Positions 25,649 to 35,416 of a DNA stretch of 64,000 bases are shown here, in pieces (within the stretch, counting starts at the first letter, position 1; each line of letters begins with the position of its first letter). Below the pieces are notes generated by a model. It made no database searches. It worked only from the letters and a program-made list of their open reading frames with translations, and had not been told where the DNA came from. Made by a program: the position numbers and the translations under genes. This stretch comes from Rahnella sp. AA (GTDB lineage: Bacteria; Pseudomonadota; Gammaproteobacteria; Enterobacterales; Enterobacteriaceae): contig NZ_PITQ01000005.1 in the NCBI RefSeq assembly GCF_002834385.1, positions 248,001-312,000 on the forward strand, written 5' to 3'.

Positions 25649-28600
25649 ATGAAAAAACATAAACTGTCCCTGGCGGTGATCAGGGCTATTTATCTGGTAG
25701 GGATCGCCGGAATAACGAGTTTCAGCGCGGCCACTTTTGCAGCCGATACGACAAATCCGGCAATGAAGGCGCTGTTTGATCAGGCGGCGTACTGGCACGA
25801 ACGTGCCCATGACGATCTGGCAAAAGACGCCTTGCAGAAAGTGCTGCTGGTTGAGCCAAATAACGCGCAGGCCCTGTACCTGATGTCGCTGTATTCCATG
25901 CAAAGTAGTGACAAAACGGCGGCCAATCAGTGGCGTGAAAAGCTGGTCAGCGTATCGCCGGACGATCCCCGTCTGGCCTCGCTCAACAGCGCCAAAGCCA
26001 TGCAATCTATTCCGCCGGCACAGCTGGCATCTGCCCGCCAGATGGCCGCGCAGGGCAACGTCAGCGGCGCGCTTTCGGCTTATCGCACCATTTTTAACGG
26101 CAACCAGCCGCTCGACAGCCTGGCAACCGAATATTATCTGACGATGGCGGGCGATAAATCGCTCCAGCCACAGGCGATTGCGGGATTACAGCAACGCGTT
26201 GCCGCGCGCCCGGATGATACTCAGGCGCGTCTCGGATTGGGTAAGGTGCTCACTTATCAGGAAGCCACCCGCCGCGATGGCATCAAATTACTGAGCACAA
26301 TGGCCGGTTCCAGTACCGAAGCTGACCGTTCACTGCGCCAGGCGCTCCTGTGGATGGCTCCGCAGGAAGGCGATCGTGATTTGTATCAGGGCTATCAGGC
26401 ACGTCATCCGAATGACACCGCCGTCATGGCCTACTTCCAGAAAAACATTGGTGGCGCGGCCAAAGGACAGGGCTTTACGGCGCTGAACAGCGGCGACGTC
26501 AACAGCGCGAAAGCCAAGTTTGAAAGCGTGCTGGCCGATAACCCGAACGATGCTGATGCACTGGCAGGCCTGGGATATATCGCCCAGCGCAGCGGAAACT
26601 TTGAAGAAGCGTCGCAGTATCTGAGCAAAGCCGCCGCACAGGGCGGGGCGAACAGTGCACAGCTGAGCAATCAGGCGCAGGATTCTGCGTTTTACGCCCA
26701 GCTGGCGAAAGCCAAAGCCGCCGCTGCGTCCGGCAGTTATGACGCTGCGCTGGCCGCCGTCACCCCGCTGGCGTCAGTCGGCGGAGAAAAAGGTCAGTCT
26801 GCCGGTTTGCTACGTGCAGATATTCTGCGCCGCAAAGGCGATCTGGCCGGTGCGGAACAGCAGTACAGCGCACTCGGTGACAACGCCGATGCCCGAGCAG
26901 GGCTTTTCTACGTGCTGCGTCAGCAAAACAAAACGGCTGAGGCCAATCAGGTTCTGAAAACCCTGCCAGCCAGTTTGCAGGCGAAGATGAATCCGCCGAC
27001 CGTGGCCGACGTCATCGAACCGATGCGCCGACAGGCAGCGCAGGCCGTCGCCAACAACGATCCGCAGCGCGCGCTGAATATTCTTCAGCAGGCGCAGGAA
27101 CGTCAGCCGTCTAACGTCTGGGTAAAACTGGATATGGCGCGCATTCTGCAATCGCAGGGACAAACCGCACAGGCGCAGTCCATCATGGCGCCGTCTTCGC
27201 GTCCGGGCGCGTCATCAGCAGACCTTTACGCCGCCGCGCTGTTTGCATCCGAAACCAAAAACTGGGCCACCGCCAACGCCCTGCTCTCGCGCATTCCGCG
27301 CAGCAGCCAGAATCAGGGTATGCGTGAACTGGCGCAGCGCGCCAACTTCAATGCGCAAATGGCGGATGCCGAAAATTATCTGCAACAGGGCAATACCGCC
27401 GCGGCCGCCAATACCTTGCGCGCACTGGCGCAGAACCCGCCAACGGCGCCAGCCGATGTCGGCGCGCTGGCAAAAAATCTCGCCGCCACCGGGCAGGTTC
27501 CGCTGGCCGTGCAGCTGGTTCGCCAGAACATGCGTCAGGGCGTGAACGGTAATGCGGGCGATTATGCCGATCAGATCACCGTGCTCAATTCCGCCGGTCT
27601 GGGCAACGAAGCGCAGGCTTTCCTGCAAAATCCGCAAATTCAGTCCGGCACATCCGCAACCGCGCTGGCCAATCTGCGTAACGGATACGTGATCACTCAG
27701 GCCGATCAGCTACGTGAGCAAGGTCAGTACGCCGCCGCTTACGACAAACTGGTCGTCGCACTTCAGGCCGATCCGCAAAACCGCGATCTGATGCTGGCGA
27801 TGGCGCGCCTTTATCAGTCCGGCAAACTCAATAAACAGGCCGGTCAGGTTTATAACTATCTGATGCTCAACGATACGCCGACGCAGGATGCACGCGTCGG
27901 TGCCATCAATGTCGCGCTGGGCGAAGGCGATAACAAACGGGCGCAGGAACTGCTAACCGGCCTGCGCGGCGAACGTACGCCGGACCGTTTGTTACTCGAA
28001 GCCCGCGTGGCCGAAGCACAGGGCGATCACCAGCAGGCGCTGGCGTTACTGCGTTCCGCGAAGGGCAAGATGATTGGTCTGGAAGGCGCAGACAGCACGG
28101 CGCAGGTGGCGGGATTGCAGATCAGCGACAACCCGTTTATCAACCGTTCAACCCGCACTTCACCGGGCCGCCCGGCAACACAATCTTCCTACGGCACCGT
28201 ATTACCGTGGCAGGTCTCTGATCAGATCACACCTCCGGGCAATGTTCCGGTGGCTGCGGTGCCGACCGCCGTGGCGCAGCGTACTGCGACGGAAAAACAG
28301 ATCGACGACATGCTCGACGATTTGCAGGGTAAAACGGCCACCTGGGCACAAGGCGATATGTCGATTCGTGGTCGTGACGGTGAAAGCGGCCTCAGCCAGC
28401 TGACCGAAGCGAAAGCGCCAATGACCTTTGCTTTCGTGCCGTTCGATACGTCACGCCTGAGCATCGGCGTGACGCCGGTTTCCCTGAGTGCAGGTAGCCC
28501 GTCCGGCACCGGTAATACCCGGTTTGGTCAGGGTGCACTGGCAAGAGGCTATTCTTCTGCAGCGGCAGCTTATAATGCAGCAACGGGCTCGAGTCTAACG

Positions 28601-29680
28601 GCTAATGATGTCCGAGACGCGATGTCAGACCCTGCAAATGCAGGTAGAACTTTAAACAAAATTAGCGATTATCAAACAGACTTGACTGCAGAATATAATG
28701 CAGCAAATTGTTCATCGGTGAGCAGCTCTTCCAGTGCAACTCTGATCGCTCAATGTACGGCAATTAACAGCCGTATAGCCGCATTAAATGCTGTAGATCC
28801 TACAACTTTCACTGCCCCAGAAGGCGGCAACCAAAGCGCGACTGGCGTAGAAGTTAACGCCGCGCTGACCGGCGACAGCTATAAAGCCGATATCGGCAGC
28901 ACCCCGCTGGGCCAGGATCTGAACTCACTGGTCGGTGGCGTACAATGGGCACCTAAACTGACTGACTTCACCACCCTGCGCCTGACGGCTGAACGTCGTG
29001 CGGTCACCGACAGTATCCTGTCCTATGTCGGCACCAAAGATACGTACAGCGGTAAGAACTGGGGGCAGGTCACCAAAAACGGCGGCAGTATTAATCTGTC
29101 CTACGATGACGGCGACGCCGGCTTCTATGCCGAAGGCGGTTACTACAGTTACCTCGGTAACAACGTGAAGAGTAACCAGTCGGTCAATGCTAACGCGGGT
29201 TTGTATATTCGCCCTTACCGCTATGACGACCGTGAGCTGAAAACCGGGATTAACGTCGGTTACATGAACTTCGACAAGAACCTCAGTTACTACTCCTATG
29301 GTCAGGGGGGTTACTTCAGCCCGCAGAACTACGTCAGCGTCTCCTTCCCGGTGGAATACACCCAGAAGTATGACGACTGGGATTTGAAACTGTCCGGTGC
29401 AGTGGGTTATCAGTCTTACTCACAGGATAAGAGTGCGTACTTCCCGAATAACCCGGATCTGCAAAAACAACTGGAAGAGTTGGTCAACGCAGGCTTTGGC
29501 ACCGAAGCTTACTATGCGGGTAAAACGCAGAATGGCATCGGCTGGAGTGCGGGCGTGGGCGGTAACTATCATCTGAACAAAAACATGCAGATTGGCGGTC
29601 AGGTTGGCTACGATACTTTCGGGGATTACAACGAAAGTACCGCACAGGTCTACTTCCGCTATCTGATGGGCCAAAATTAA
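25649..29680 (+). CDS. bcsC: Cellulose export porin BcsC with TPR scaffold
   Basis: A 1343-residue outer membrane protein. A signal peptide (about residues 1-31, ending FAAD) is followed by ~850 residues of periplasmic TPR repeats that bind the glucan and peptidoglycan, then a C-terminal BcsC beta-barrel (from about residue 1070) that ends in an aromatic-rich strand and N. The start at ATG 25649 has GGAG eight bases upstream and begins the signal peptide. Residues ~965-1065 form an unusual Ser/Ala/Asn-rich insert, encoded by AT-richer DNA with rare codons and containing two cysteines, between the TPR part and the barrel. Confidence 0.95.
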   Translation: MKKHKLSLAVIRAIYLVGIAGITSFSAATFAADTTNPAMKALFDQAAYWHERAHDDLAKDALQKVLLVEPNNAQALYLMSLYSMQSSDKTAANQWREKLVSVSPDDPRLASLNSAKAMQSIPPAQLASARQMAAQGNVSGALSAYRTIFNGNQPLDSLATEYYLTMAGDKSLQPQAIAGLQQRVAARPDDTQARLGLGKVLTYQEATRRDGIKLLSTMAGSSTEADRSLRQALLWMAPQEGDRDLYQGYQARHPNDTAVMAYFQKNIGGAAKGQGFTALNSGDVNSAKAKFESVLADNPNDADALAGLGYIAQRSGNFEEASQYLSKAAAQGGANSAQLSNQAQDSAFYAQLAKAKAAAASGSYDAALAAVTPLASVGGEKGQSAGLLRADILRRKGDLAGAEQQYSALGDNADARAGLFYVLRQQNKTAEANQVLKTLPASLQAKMNPPTVADVIEPMRRQAAQAVANNDPQRALNILQQAQERQPSNVWVKLDMARILQSQGQTAQAQSIMAPSSRPGASSADLYAAALFASETKNWATANALLSRIPRSSQNQGMRELAQRANFNAQMADAENYLQQGNTAAAANTLRALAQNPPTAPADVGALAKNLAATGQVPLAVQLVRQNMRQGVNGNAGDYADQITVLNSAGLGNEAQAFLQNPQIQSGTSATALANLRNGYVITQADQLREQGQYAAAYDKLVVALQADPQNRDLMLAMARLYQSGKLNKQAGQVYNYLMLNDTPTQDARVGAINVALGEGDNKRAQELLTGLRGERTPDRLLLEARVAEAQGDHQQALALLRSAKGKMIGLEGADSTAQVAGLQISDNPFINRSTRTSPGRPATQSSYGTVLPWQVSDQITPPGNVPVAAVPTAVAQRTATEKQIDDMLDDLQGKTATWAQGDMSIRGRDGESGLSQLTEAKAPMTFAFVPFDTSRLSIGVTPVSLSAGSPSGTGNTRFGQGALARGYSSAAAAYNAATGSSLTANDVRDAMSDPANAGRTLNKISDYQTDLTAEYNAANCSSVSSSSSATLIAQCTAINSRIAALNAVDPTTFTAPEGGNQSATGVEVNAALTGDSYKADIGSTPLGQDLNSLVGGVQWAPKLTDFTTLRLTAERRAVTDSILSYVGTKDTYSGKNWGQVTKNGGSINLSYDDGDAGFYAEGGYYSYLGNNVKSNQSVNANAGLYIRPYRYDDRELKTGINVGYMNFDKNLSYYSYGQGGYFSPQNYVSVSFPVEYTQKYDDWDLKLSGAVGYQSYSQDKSAYFPNNPDLQKQLEELVNAGFGTEAYYAGKTQNGIGWSAGVGGNYHLNKNMQIGGQVGYDTFGDYNESTAQVYFRYLMGQN

Positions 29681-29698
29681 TCGCGGTGACATATAACC

Positions 29699-30178
29699 AT
29701 GCAAGAACATAACTATACTCAGGTCGCGCAGGAATATTACCGCCAGCGTCATACTACACCGGGCTGGCAAAGCCTGGTGCAGGTGCTTTTTTCAGGTATT
29801 CTGGCTTCCGCTGATGACGAAGATGGCCGCCGTTTTCTCACGCTGATGGGCAATAATCTGGCCCGTCAGCACCCGCTTCCTGCCTCCGCGACCCTTGGCG
29901 AGCTGGAAGATAATATCAATCACATCCTCAGTCGCTTTGACTGGGGGGTGGTGAAGCTGGAAGCCACGCAGCAACAACTGGCACTGGTGCACATTGCCTG
30001 GCCAGTCTCCCCGCAAGGGCAGGACGACGAAGTGTGGCGTATCGCGCTGATTTCGTTATTTGAGGGGTTGTATGCTGAATGGTTGTTATCACAGGGCGGG
30101 CAGCCTTATGTTCCGCTGCGCTGGCAGGAAAGCACACCGGAAGGCGCCTTCGTTTTCCGCTATCAAAATGGTTTGTAA
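29699..30178 (+). CDS. bcsD: BcsD, cellulose crystallisation subunit
   Basis: A 159-residue protein of the BcsD (AxcesD) family, similar in length to Komagataeibacter BcsD (156 aa), with RRFLTLMGNNLARQHPLP near residue 45 and EVWRIALISLFEGLYAEWLL in the C-terminal half. BcsD forms octameric rings that, with a proline-rich partner, line up synthase complexes so that several glucan chains assemble in order. E. coli has no bcsD. The start codon is 19 bp after bcsC and the gene is 9 bp before bcsZ. Confidence 0.93.
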   Translation: MQEHNYTQVAQEYYRQRHTTPGWQSLVQVLFSGILASADDEDGRRFLTLMGNNLARQHPLPASATLGELEDNINHILSRFDWGVVKLEATQQQLALVHIAWPVSPQGQDDEVWRIALISLFEGLYAEWLLSQGGQPYVPLRWQESTPEGAFVFRYQNGL

Positions 30179-30187
30179 GGAATTTAT

Positions 30188-31201
30188 ATGTGGTTATTTC
30201 GGCGCTACAGCCTGGTGCTGTGGTTCAGCCTTATTGTTGCATTTTTCAGTTCTTCAGTAATGGCGCAGGATGCAGGTTGGGCGGCTTATAAGAGTCGCTT
30301 TCTGATGCCAGACGGTCGAATTATTGATACCGCCAATAAAAACGTCAGCCACACAGAGGGCCAGGGTTTCAGCATGTTGCTGGCCGTGTTCAATGACGAT
30401 CAGGCGACATTCGACAAACTGTGGCAGTGGGCAAACACAACGCTTTACCGTAAAGATATTGGTCTCTATTCATGGCGCTATGATCCAAACAACAGCAACC
30501 ACGTCGCCGATAAGAATAACGCCTCCGATGGCGATACGCTGATCGCCTGGGCTTTGCTGCTGGGGGGCGAGAAATGGAATGATGCCCGCTATACGCAGGC
30601 CTCTGACAAATTGCAGGCCGCTCTGATCAAACATACCGTGATTGATTACGCAGGCTATAAAGTGATACTGCCGGGCGTATCAGGCTTCAATCAGACCAGC
30701 AATATCACCGTCAATCCGTCTTACTTCATCTTCCCCGCCTGGCAGGCGTTTTTTGCGCGCAGCCATTTAAAAGTGTGGAAAGATCTCGATGAAAGCGGCA
30801 CCGCGATGCTCAGCAAAATGACCTTTGGCGAATTCCGCTTGCCGACGGACTGGGTCGATATGCAGGCAGACGGCACCATGAAACCCGCCAGCCGCTGGCC
30901 GACGCGCTTCAGCTACGACGCCGTGCGTATCCCGCTGTATCTCGGCTGGGCGCATCCTGGCAGCCCGCAGCTGGCGCCGTTTATTCTGTGGTGGCAGAAA
31001 TCTCCGCGTACCGCGACACCGGCCTGGATTGACGTGATGACCGGCACCAAAGCCAGCTACAACATGTCGCCGGGCCTGTTAGCCATCCGTGATTTCACCA
31101 TGGCCAACGCCAGCGCCATCAGCCCGACTCTGGCACCGAAGGATGACTATTATTCTTCCTGCCTCCAGCTGCTGAGCTGGTGGGCGAGCCATAAAGGTTA
31201 A
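30188..31201 (+). CDS. bcsZ: BcsZ, periplasmic endo-beta-1,4-glucanase (GH8)
   Basis: Cuts beta-1,4-glucan in the periplasm, editing chains during export. The 337-residue protein has a signal peptide (about 1-25, cut near VMAQD) and a GH8 domain with the catalytic acid Glu in HTEGQGFSM and the DGDTLIAWAL signature; LPTDWVDMQADG and RFSYDAVRIPLYL are further family blocks. E. coli BcsZ has 368 residues. In E. coli the gene lies between bcsB and bcsC; here it is last, after bcsD. Hairpins follow the stop, convergent with dppF. Confidence 0.95.
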   Translation: MWLFRRYSLVLWFSLIVAFFSSSVMAQDAGWAAYKSRFLMPDGRIIDTANKNVSHTEGQGFSMLLAVFNDDQATFDKLWQWANTTLYRKDIGLYSWRYDPNNSNHVADKNNASDGDTLIAWALLLGGEKWNDARYTQASDKLQAALIKHTVIDYAGYKVILPGVSGFNQTSNITVNPSYFIFPAWQAFFARSHLKVWKDLDESGTAMLSKMTFGEFRLPTDWVDMQADGTMKPASRWPTRFSYDAVRIPLYLGWAHPGSPQLAPFILWWQKSPRTATPAWIDVMTGTKASYNMSPGLLAIRDFTMANASAISPTLAPKDDYYSSCLQLLSWWASHKG

Positions 31202-31215
31202 GGGATTTATTGCAG

Positions 31216-31275
31216 GCCAATTTATTGTATATATGCAATAAATTGGCGCTGCAGTTATTGTATATACGCAATAAG
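31216..31275. repeat. Twin 20-bp palindromes after bcsZ
   Basis: TTATTGTATATATGCAATAA (31222-31241) and TTATTGTATATACGCAATAA (31256-31275) are near-identical inverted repeats 34 bp apart. The first is extended to a 12-bp stem, GCCAATTTATTG with CAATAAATTGGC (31216-31247). They may act as a bcsZ 3' hairpin; their AT-rich, duplicated form also resembles a protein-binding site. Confidence 0.6.
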
Positions 31276-31282
31276 TTTCCAC

Positions 31283-31307
31283 AAAAAAGCCCGCTTTCGC
31301 GGGCTTT
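31283..31307 (-). terminator. Intrinsic terminator of the dpp operon
   Basis: AAAGCCCGC (31286-31294) and GCGGGCTTT (31299-31307) form a 9-bp stem with a 4-nt loop. On the minus strand it is followed by six T (31288-31283). It sits 25 bp past dppF and may also stop bcs transcripts from the other side. Confidence 0.88.
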
Positions 31308-31331
31308 GTCATTTCTGCAGATCAGTCAGAT

Positions 31332-32345
31332 TTACGCGACGGTTTGCGTGGTTCCGTTTTCATCCTGATCGACGGCAAAGCAGGCGACCAGCTGGTCACC
31401 GTATTGCTTCAGCTGTGGCTGGAACTGCTTGCAGGTGCCGAATGCGCGACGGCATCGGGCGTTGAACGCGCAACCGGCTGGCGGGTTCAGCGGGCTTGGC
31501 AGCTCACCGGTCAGCTTGATGCGTTCGCGGCGCTCGTCCGGGTTCAGACGTGGCGTGGCGGACAGCAGCGCCTGTGTGTACGGATGGCGCGGGTTGCTGA
31601 AGATGGCGTCTTTCGAGCCTTTCTCCACGCAGCGGCCAAGGTACATCACCATCACTTCATCAGCGATATGTTCCACAACGGACAAATCGTGAGAAATGAA
31701 GACGTAAGACAGCCCCAGATCCTGCTGCAAATCCATCATCAGGTTCAGCACCTGCGCGCGCACAGATACGTCGAGCGCGGAAACCGGTTCATCGGCGATC
31801 ACCACGTCCGGGTCCAGCATCAGGCCACGGGCGATTGCAATACGCTGACGCTGACCGCCGGAGAACATGTGCGGATAACGGTCGTAGTGTTCCGTTTTCA
31901 GGCCCACTTTCGCCATCATCGCCAGCGCTTTTTCACGGCGTTCGGCGCCCGTCAGTTTGGTGTTGATCAGCAACGGCTCTTCAAGGATCTGACCGACTTT
32001 CTTACGCGGGTTCAGCGATCCGTAAGGATTCTGGAACACGATTTGGATCTTCTGACGGCGCAGCTTTTCTGCCGTGGCATCAGGTTTCAGCAAATCCTGC
32101 CCGCGATAATAAAGCTCACCGCCGGTCGGTACTTCGATCATGGTCAGCAAACGGCCCAGCGTGGATTTCCCGCAGCCGGATTCACCGACCACTGCCAGCG
32201 TTTTCCCGCGTTCCAGCGTGAAAGACACACCGTCGAGCGCTTTTACGGTACGTTCCGGGGCGAACATCCCTTTCTTCACCGGGTAATGTTTTTTCAGGTC
32301 AATCGCATGCAACAGCGGCTGCGGTTGGGTGTTATCAGGACTCAT
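31332..32345 (-). CDS. dppF: Dipeptide ABC transporter ATPase DppF
   Basis: One of two ATPases that drive dipeptide (and in E. coli also haem) uptake with DppABC. The 337-residue protein has Walker [10 protein letters not shown], signature FSGGQRQR, Walker B VVIADEP and a C-terminal oligopeptide-transporter domain with the cysteine cluster around [15 protein letters not shown]. coli DppF has 334 residues. Start ATG at 32345 overlaps the dppD end by 11 bp; upstream in-frame codons would read through dppD. Last gene of the operon, terminator at 31283-31307. Confidence 0.96.
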   Translation of the reverse strand: MSPDNTQPQPLLHAIDLKKHYPVKKGMFAPERTVKALDGVSFTLERGKTLAVVGESGCGKSTLGRLLTMIEVPTGGELYYRGQDLLKPDATAEKLRRQKIQIVFQNPYGSLNPRKKVGQILEEPLLINTKLTGAERREKALAMMAKVGLKTEHYDRYPHMFSGGQRQRIAIARGLMLDPDVVIADEPVSALDVSVRAQVLNLMMDLQQDLGLSYVFISHDLSVVEHIADEVMVMYLGRCVEKGSKDAIFSNPRHPYTQALLSATPRLNPDERRERIKLTGELPSPLNPPAGCAFNARCRRAFGTCKQFQPQLKQYGDQLVACFAVDQDENGTTQTVA

Positions 32346-33360
32346 AAGTAGGTCTCCCGGCATCATCCAGCGGATAATGGCACTTCGACTGACGCCCGTT
32401 CGCGAGGTCACGCAGCGCAGGTTCTTCTTTACGGCAACGGTCAGTTGCATACGGGCAGCGCGGGTTCAGCAGACAGCCGTTCGGGCGGTCATATTTACCC
32501 GGCACCACGCCCGGCAATGACTGCAAACGGGCCTTATCCGCCGCAAATTCCGGCAATGAGCGCAGCAGCGCCTGAGTATACGGATGGCGCGGCGCACGGA
32601 AAATCTCCGTGGCTTTGGCCGATTCCACCACCTGGCCGGCGTACATCACGATGATGTGATGTGCGGCTTCCGCCACCAGCGCCAGGTCATGGGTGATCAG
32701 CATCAGCGCCATGTTTTCTTTCTGTTGCAGCTCAAGCAGCAGCTCGATGATCTGCGCCTGAATGGTCACGTCCAGCGCGGTGGTCGGCTCATCGGCAATC
32801 AGCAATTTTGGACGACAGGCGATTGCCATCGCGATCATCACACGCTGGCTCATCCCGCCGGAAAGCTGGTGCGGATACACGTCGAGACGCGAAGCCGGAT
32901 CAGGGATACCGACCAGATTCAGCAGGTCGATGGTGCGCTGACGACGGGTCTTTTTGTTGCCGCCCTGATGCACCTTGATGGCTTCCATAATCTGGAAACC
33001 GACGGTGTAGCACGGGTTCAGGCTGGTCATCGGATCCTGGAAAATCATCGCAACTTCCGCACCGACAATCTGACGGCGCTCTTTTTCGCTGATCCCCTGA
33101 AGATTACGGCCACCGAACTCCAGCTTTTCCGCCATCACTTTGCCGGGGAAGTCGATAAGCCCCATCAGCGCCAGTGAACTGACCGATTTACCGGAGCCGG
33201 ATTCACCGACAATCCCGACCACCTCACCCTGCTTCACGCTGTAACTGATACGGTCTACGGCGCGGAACGGCGTACCTTCGTCACCAAAGTGAACGGAGAG
33301 TTTGTCCACGGTCAGCAATGTTTTACCGACCTGAACGTCATTCGTTAATGTTGTTTCCAT
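32335..33360 (-). CDS. dppD: Dipeptide ABC transporter ATPase DppD
   Basis: Second ATPase of the Dpp importer, 341 residues (E. coli 327). It has Walker A GESGSGKS, signature LSGGMSQR, Walker B LLIADEP and the C-terminal cysteine-rich block [14 protein letters not shown]. Start ATG at 33360 has AAGGGG upstream and gives [10 protein letters not shown]; earlier in-frame ATG codons lie inside dppC. The gap to dppC is 10 bp, and its 3' end overlaps dppF. Confidence 0.96.
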   Translation of the reverse strand: METTLTNDVQVGKTLLTVDKLSVHFGDEGTPFRAVDRISYSVKQGEVVGIVGESGSGKSVSSLALMGLIDFPGKVMAEKLEFGGRNLQGISEKERRQIVGAEVAMIFQDPMTSLNPCYTVGFQIMEAIKVHQGGNKKTRRQRTIDLLNLVGIPDPASRLDVYPHQLSGGMSQRVMIAMAIACRPKLLIADEPTTALDVTIQAQIIELLLELQQKENMALMLITHDLALVAEAAHHIIVMYAGQVVESAKATEIFRAPRHPYTQALLRSLPEFAADKARLQSLPGVVPGKYDRPNGCLLNPRCPYATDRCRKEEPALRDLANGRQSKCHYPLDDAGRPTYES

Positions 33361-33370
33361 CTCCAACCCC

Positions 33371-34285
33371 TTACTGCTTGAGTTTAGGGTCGAGGGCATC
33401 ACGCAGGCCATCACCCATCAGGTTAAATGCCAGCACCGTCAACAGAATGACCACGCCCGGGAAGGTCACAACCCACCAGGCACTTTGAGCAAACTGTAAA
33501 ACGTCAGACAGCATGGTGCCCCACTCCGGCGTTGGCGGTTGTGCGCCCATACCGAGGAAGCCCAACGCTGCCATATCGAGGATGGCGTTGGAGAAGCCGA
33601 GCGAAGCCTGAACAATCAGCGGCGCTAAGCAGTTAGGTAAAATATTGACGAACATCTGGCGCGCAGAGCCGGCACCCGCAACGCGCGATGCGGTCACGTA
33701 GTCACGGTTCACTTCTACCAGCACCGCGGCGCGGGTTAAACGAACGTAGTGCGGCAGGGCAACGAAGGTTAGCGCCAGCGAGGCGTTGACTATCGACGGG
33801 CCGAAAATCGCCACCAGCACCAGCGCCAGCAACAGGCTTGGCAGGGCCAGCATGATATCGACCACGCGCATGATGATAGCGTCCACCACACCGCCGTAGT
33901 AACCGGCAAACAGGCCGAAAACCACGCCGAGGATCAGCGACAGCACCACGACCAGGCAGCCAACCAGCAGCGATAAACGCGCGCCGTACATCAGACGCGA
34001 GAGAATATCGCGGCCCACGTCGTCCGTGCCCAGCAGGAATTTCCAGCTACCGCCTTGCATCCAGACCGGCGGGCGCAGCAGCGCATCGCGGAACTGTTCA
34101 GCCGGCGCATGCGGGGCGATGACGTTTGCGCCAATCGCAACGACCAGCATGATGATGATGTAAACCAGGCCGGTCACGGCCCCTTTGTTACGCTTAAAGT
34201 AGTGCCAGAATTCGCGCATTGGCGGCATCGGCGCTGGCGCAGCCGTCACTAACTCGTTAGCAACTGGCTCAGTGGTTTGAGACAT
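33371..34285 (-). CDS. dppC: Dipeptide ABC transporter permease DppC
   Basis: A 304-residue inner-membrane permease (E. coli 300) with about six helices. The polar N-terminus (~30 residues) precedes the OppC-type N-terminal helix, and the binding-protein-dependent transport signature is in the fourth cytoplasmic loop ([17 protein letters not shown]), where the ATPases dock. It works with DppB as the membrane channel. The gene starts 10 bp after dppB. Confidence 0.95.
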   Translation of the reverse strand: MSQTTEPVANELVTAAPAPMPPMREFWHYFKRNKGAVTGLVYIIIMLVVAIGANVIAPHAPAEQFRDALLRPPVWMQGGSWKFLLGTDDVGRDILSRLMYGARLSLLVGCLVVVLSLILGVVFGLFAGYYGGVVDAIIMRVVDIMLALPSLLLALVLVAIFGPSIVNASLALTFVALPHYVRLTRAAVLVEVNRDYVTASRVAGAGSARQMFVNILPNCLAPLIVQASLGFSNAILDMAALGFLGMGAQPPTPEWGTMLSDVLQFAQSAWWVVTFPGVVILLTVLAFNLMGDGLRDALDPKLKQ

Positions 34286-34295
34286 TGTGCGCCCC

Positions 34296-35315
34296 TTATT
34301 TCTTGTGGCGAATACGCGGGTTGACCACGCCGTAGAGCACGTCTACCAGCAGGTTAACCACGATGATCAGAGTAGCGACCAGCAACACACCGCCCTGCAC
34401 GACCGGATAGTCGCGGCGCTGGAGTGCGTCGATAAGCCACCGGCCAAGCCCTGGCCAGGAGAAGATGGTTTCTGTCAGGATCGCGCCGCCCAGGAGCGTA
34501 CCGACCTGCAAACCAATGATGGTCACGACCGGCAACAGTGCATTGCGCAAGGCGTGAATGACGATCACCCGCATACGGCTGACGCCTTTGGCGCGCGCAG
34601 TACGGATGTAGTCTTCACCCAGCACTTCCAGCATGGAAGAACGGGTCATACGCACAATCACCGCCAGCGGGATAGTGCCCAGAACAATAGCCGGTAAAAT
34701 CATGTGCATCACAGCATCAACGAAATCACCCGGTTCGCCCCAAAAAAGCGTGTCAATCAGCATAAAGCCGGTCAGAGGCAGGCTGTCATCAAGGAAGACA
34801 GTATCGCTTATTCGCCCCGATACGGGCGTCAGGTTCCAGTGCACCGAGACCAGCATCACCAGCATGATCCCCCACCAGAATATGGGCATTGAATAGCCGG
34901 TCAGTGAGATACCCACTGCCGTGTGGTCAAATACCGATCCCCGTTTCACTGCCGCCAGCACCCCCACAGGAATACCGACAATGATCGCAAAGATCATCGC
35001 GCAGATACCCAGCTCCAGCGTGGCCTTAAAGCGCGGCACAAATTCCTTCCAGACAGGTGTGCGGCTTTTTAATGACGTGCCCAGGTCGCCATGCAGCACC
35101 CCATTCACGTAGTTGAAATATTGTTGATAAAGAGGCTTGTCGAGCCCCATATCTGCCATTAACTGGGCATGACGCTCGGGGGAAACACCGCGCTCGCCTG
35201 CCATGATGGTGACCGGGTCGCCTGGTATCATGTGTACGAAGGCAAAAGTCAGCAAAGTAATGCCGATAAACGTTGGGATAACTAACCCCAGACGTCGGAG
35301 TATGAACTGCAACAT
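34296..35315 (-). CDS. dppB: Dipeptide ABC transporter permease DppB
   Basis: A 339-residue inner-membrane permease, the same length as in E. coli. It opens with the OppB-type start MLQFILRRLGLVIPTFIGI and has about six helices; the EAA loop is ARAKGVSRMRVIVIHALRNA. A stable hairpin (35339-35364) lies between it and dppA, probably keeping permease expression below that of the binding protein. Confidence 0.95.
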   Translation of the reverse strand: MLQFILRRLGLVIPTFIGITLLTFAFVHMIPGDPVTIMAGERGVSPERHAQLMADMGLDKPLYQQYFNYVNGVLHGDLGTSLKSRTPVWKEFVPRFKATLELGICAMIFAIIVGIPVGVLAAVKRGSVFDHTAVGISLTGYSMPIFWWGIMLVMLVSVHWNLTPVSGRISDTVFLDDSLPLTGFMLIDTLFWGEPGDFVDAVMHMILPAIVLGTIPLAVIVRMTRSSMLEVLGEDYIRTARAKGVSRMRVIVIHALRNALLPVVTIIGLQVGTLLGGAILTETIFSWPGLGRWLIDALQRRDYPVVQGGVLLVATLIIVVNLLVDVLYGVVNPRIRHKK

Positions 35316-35338
35316 ATCCCGTACTCTCTGTATAAAAT

Positions 35339-35364
35339 GCCCGGAGAACCGTAGCTCTCCGGGC
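35339..35364 (-). promoter_or_regulatory. Intercistronic hairpin between dppA and dppB
   Basis: GCCCGGAGA (35339-35347) pairs with TCTCCGGGC (35356-35364), an 8-nt loop. On the minus strand ATTTTATA follows, so it may act as a leaky terminator or protect the dppA message. Confidence 0.7.
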
Positions 35365-35416
35365 TTATTGATAGCTCACAAAACTATAAATCTTTGGATG
35401 TTATAGCGAGACGCTA

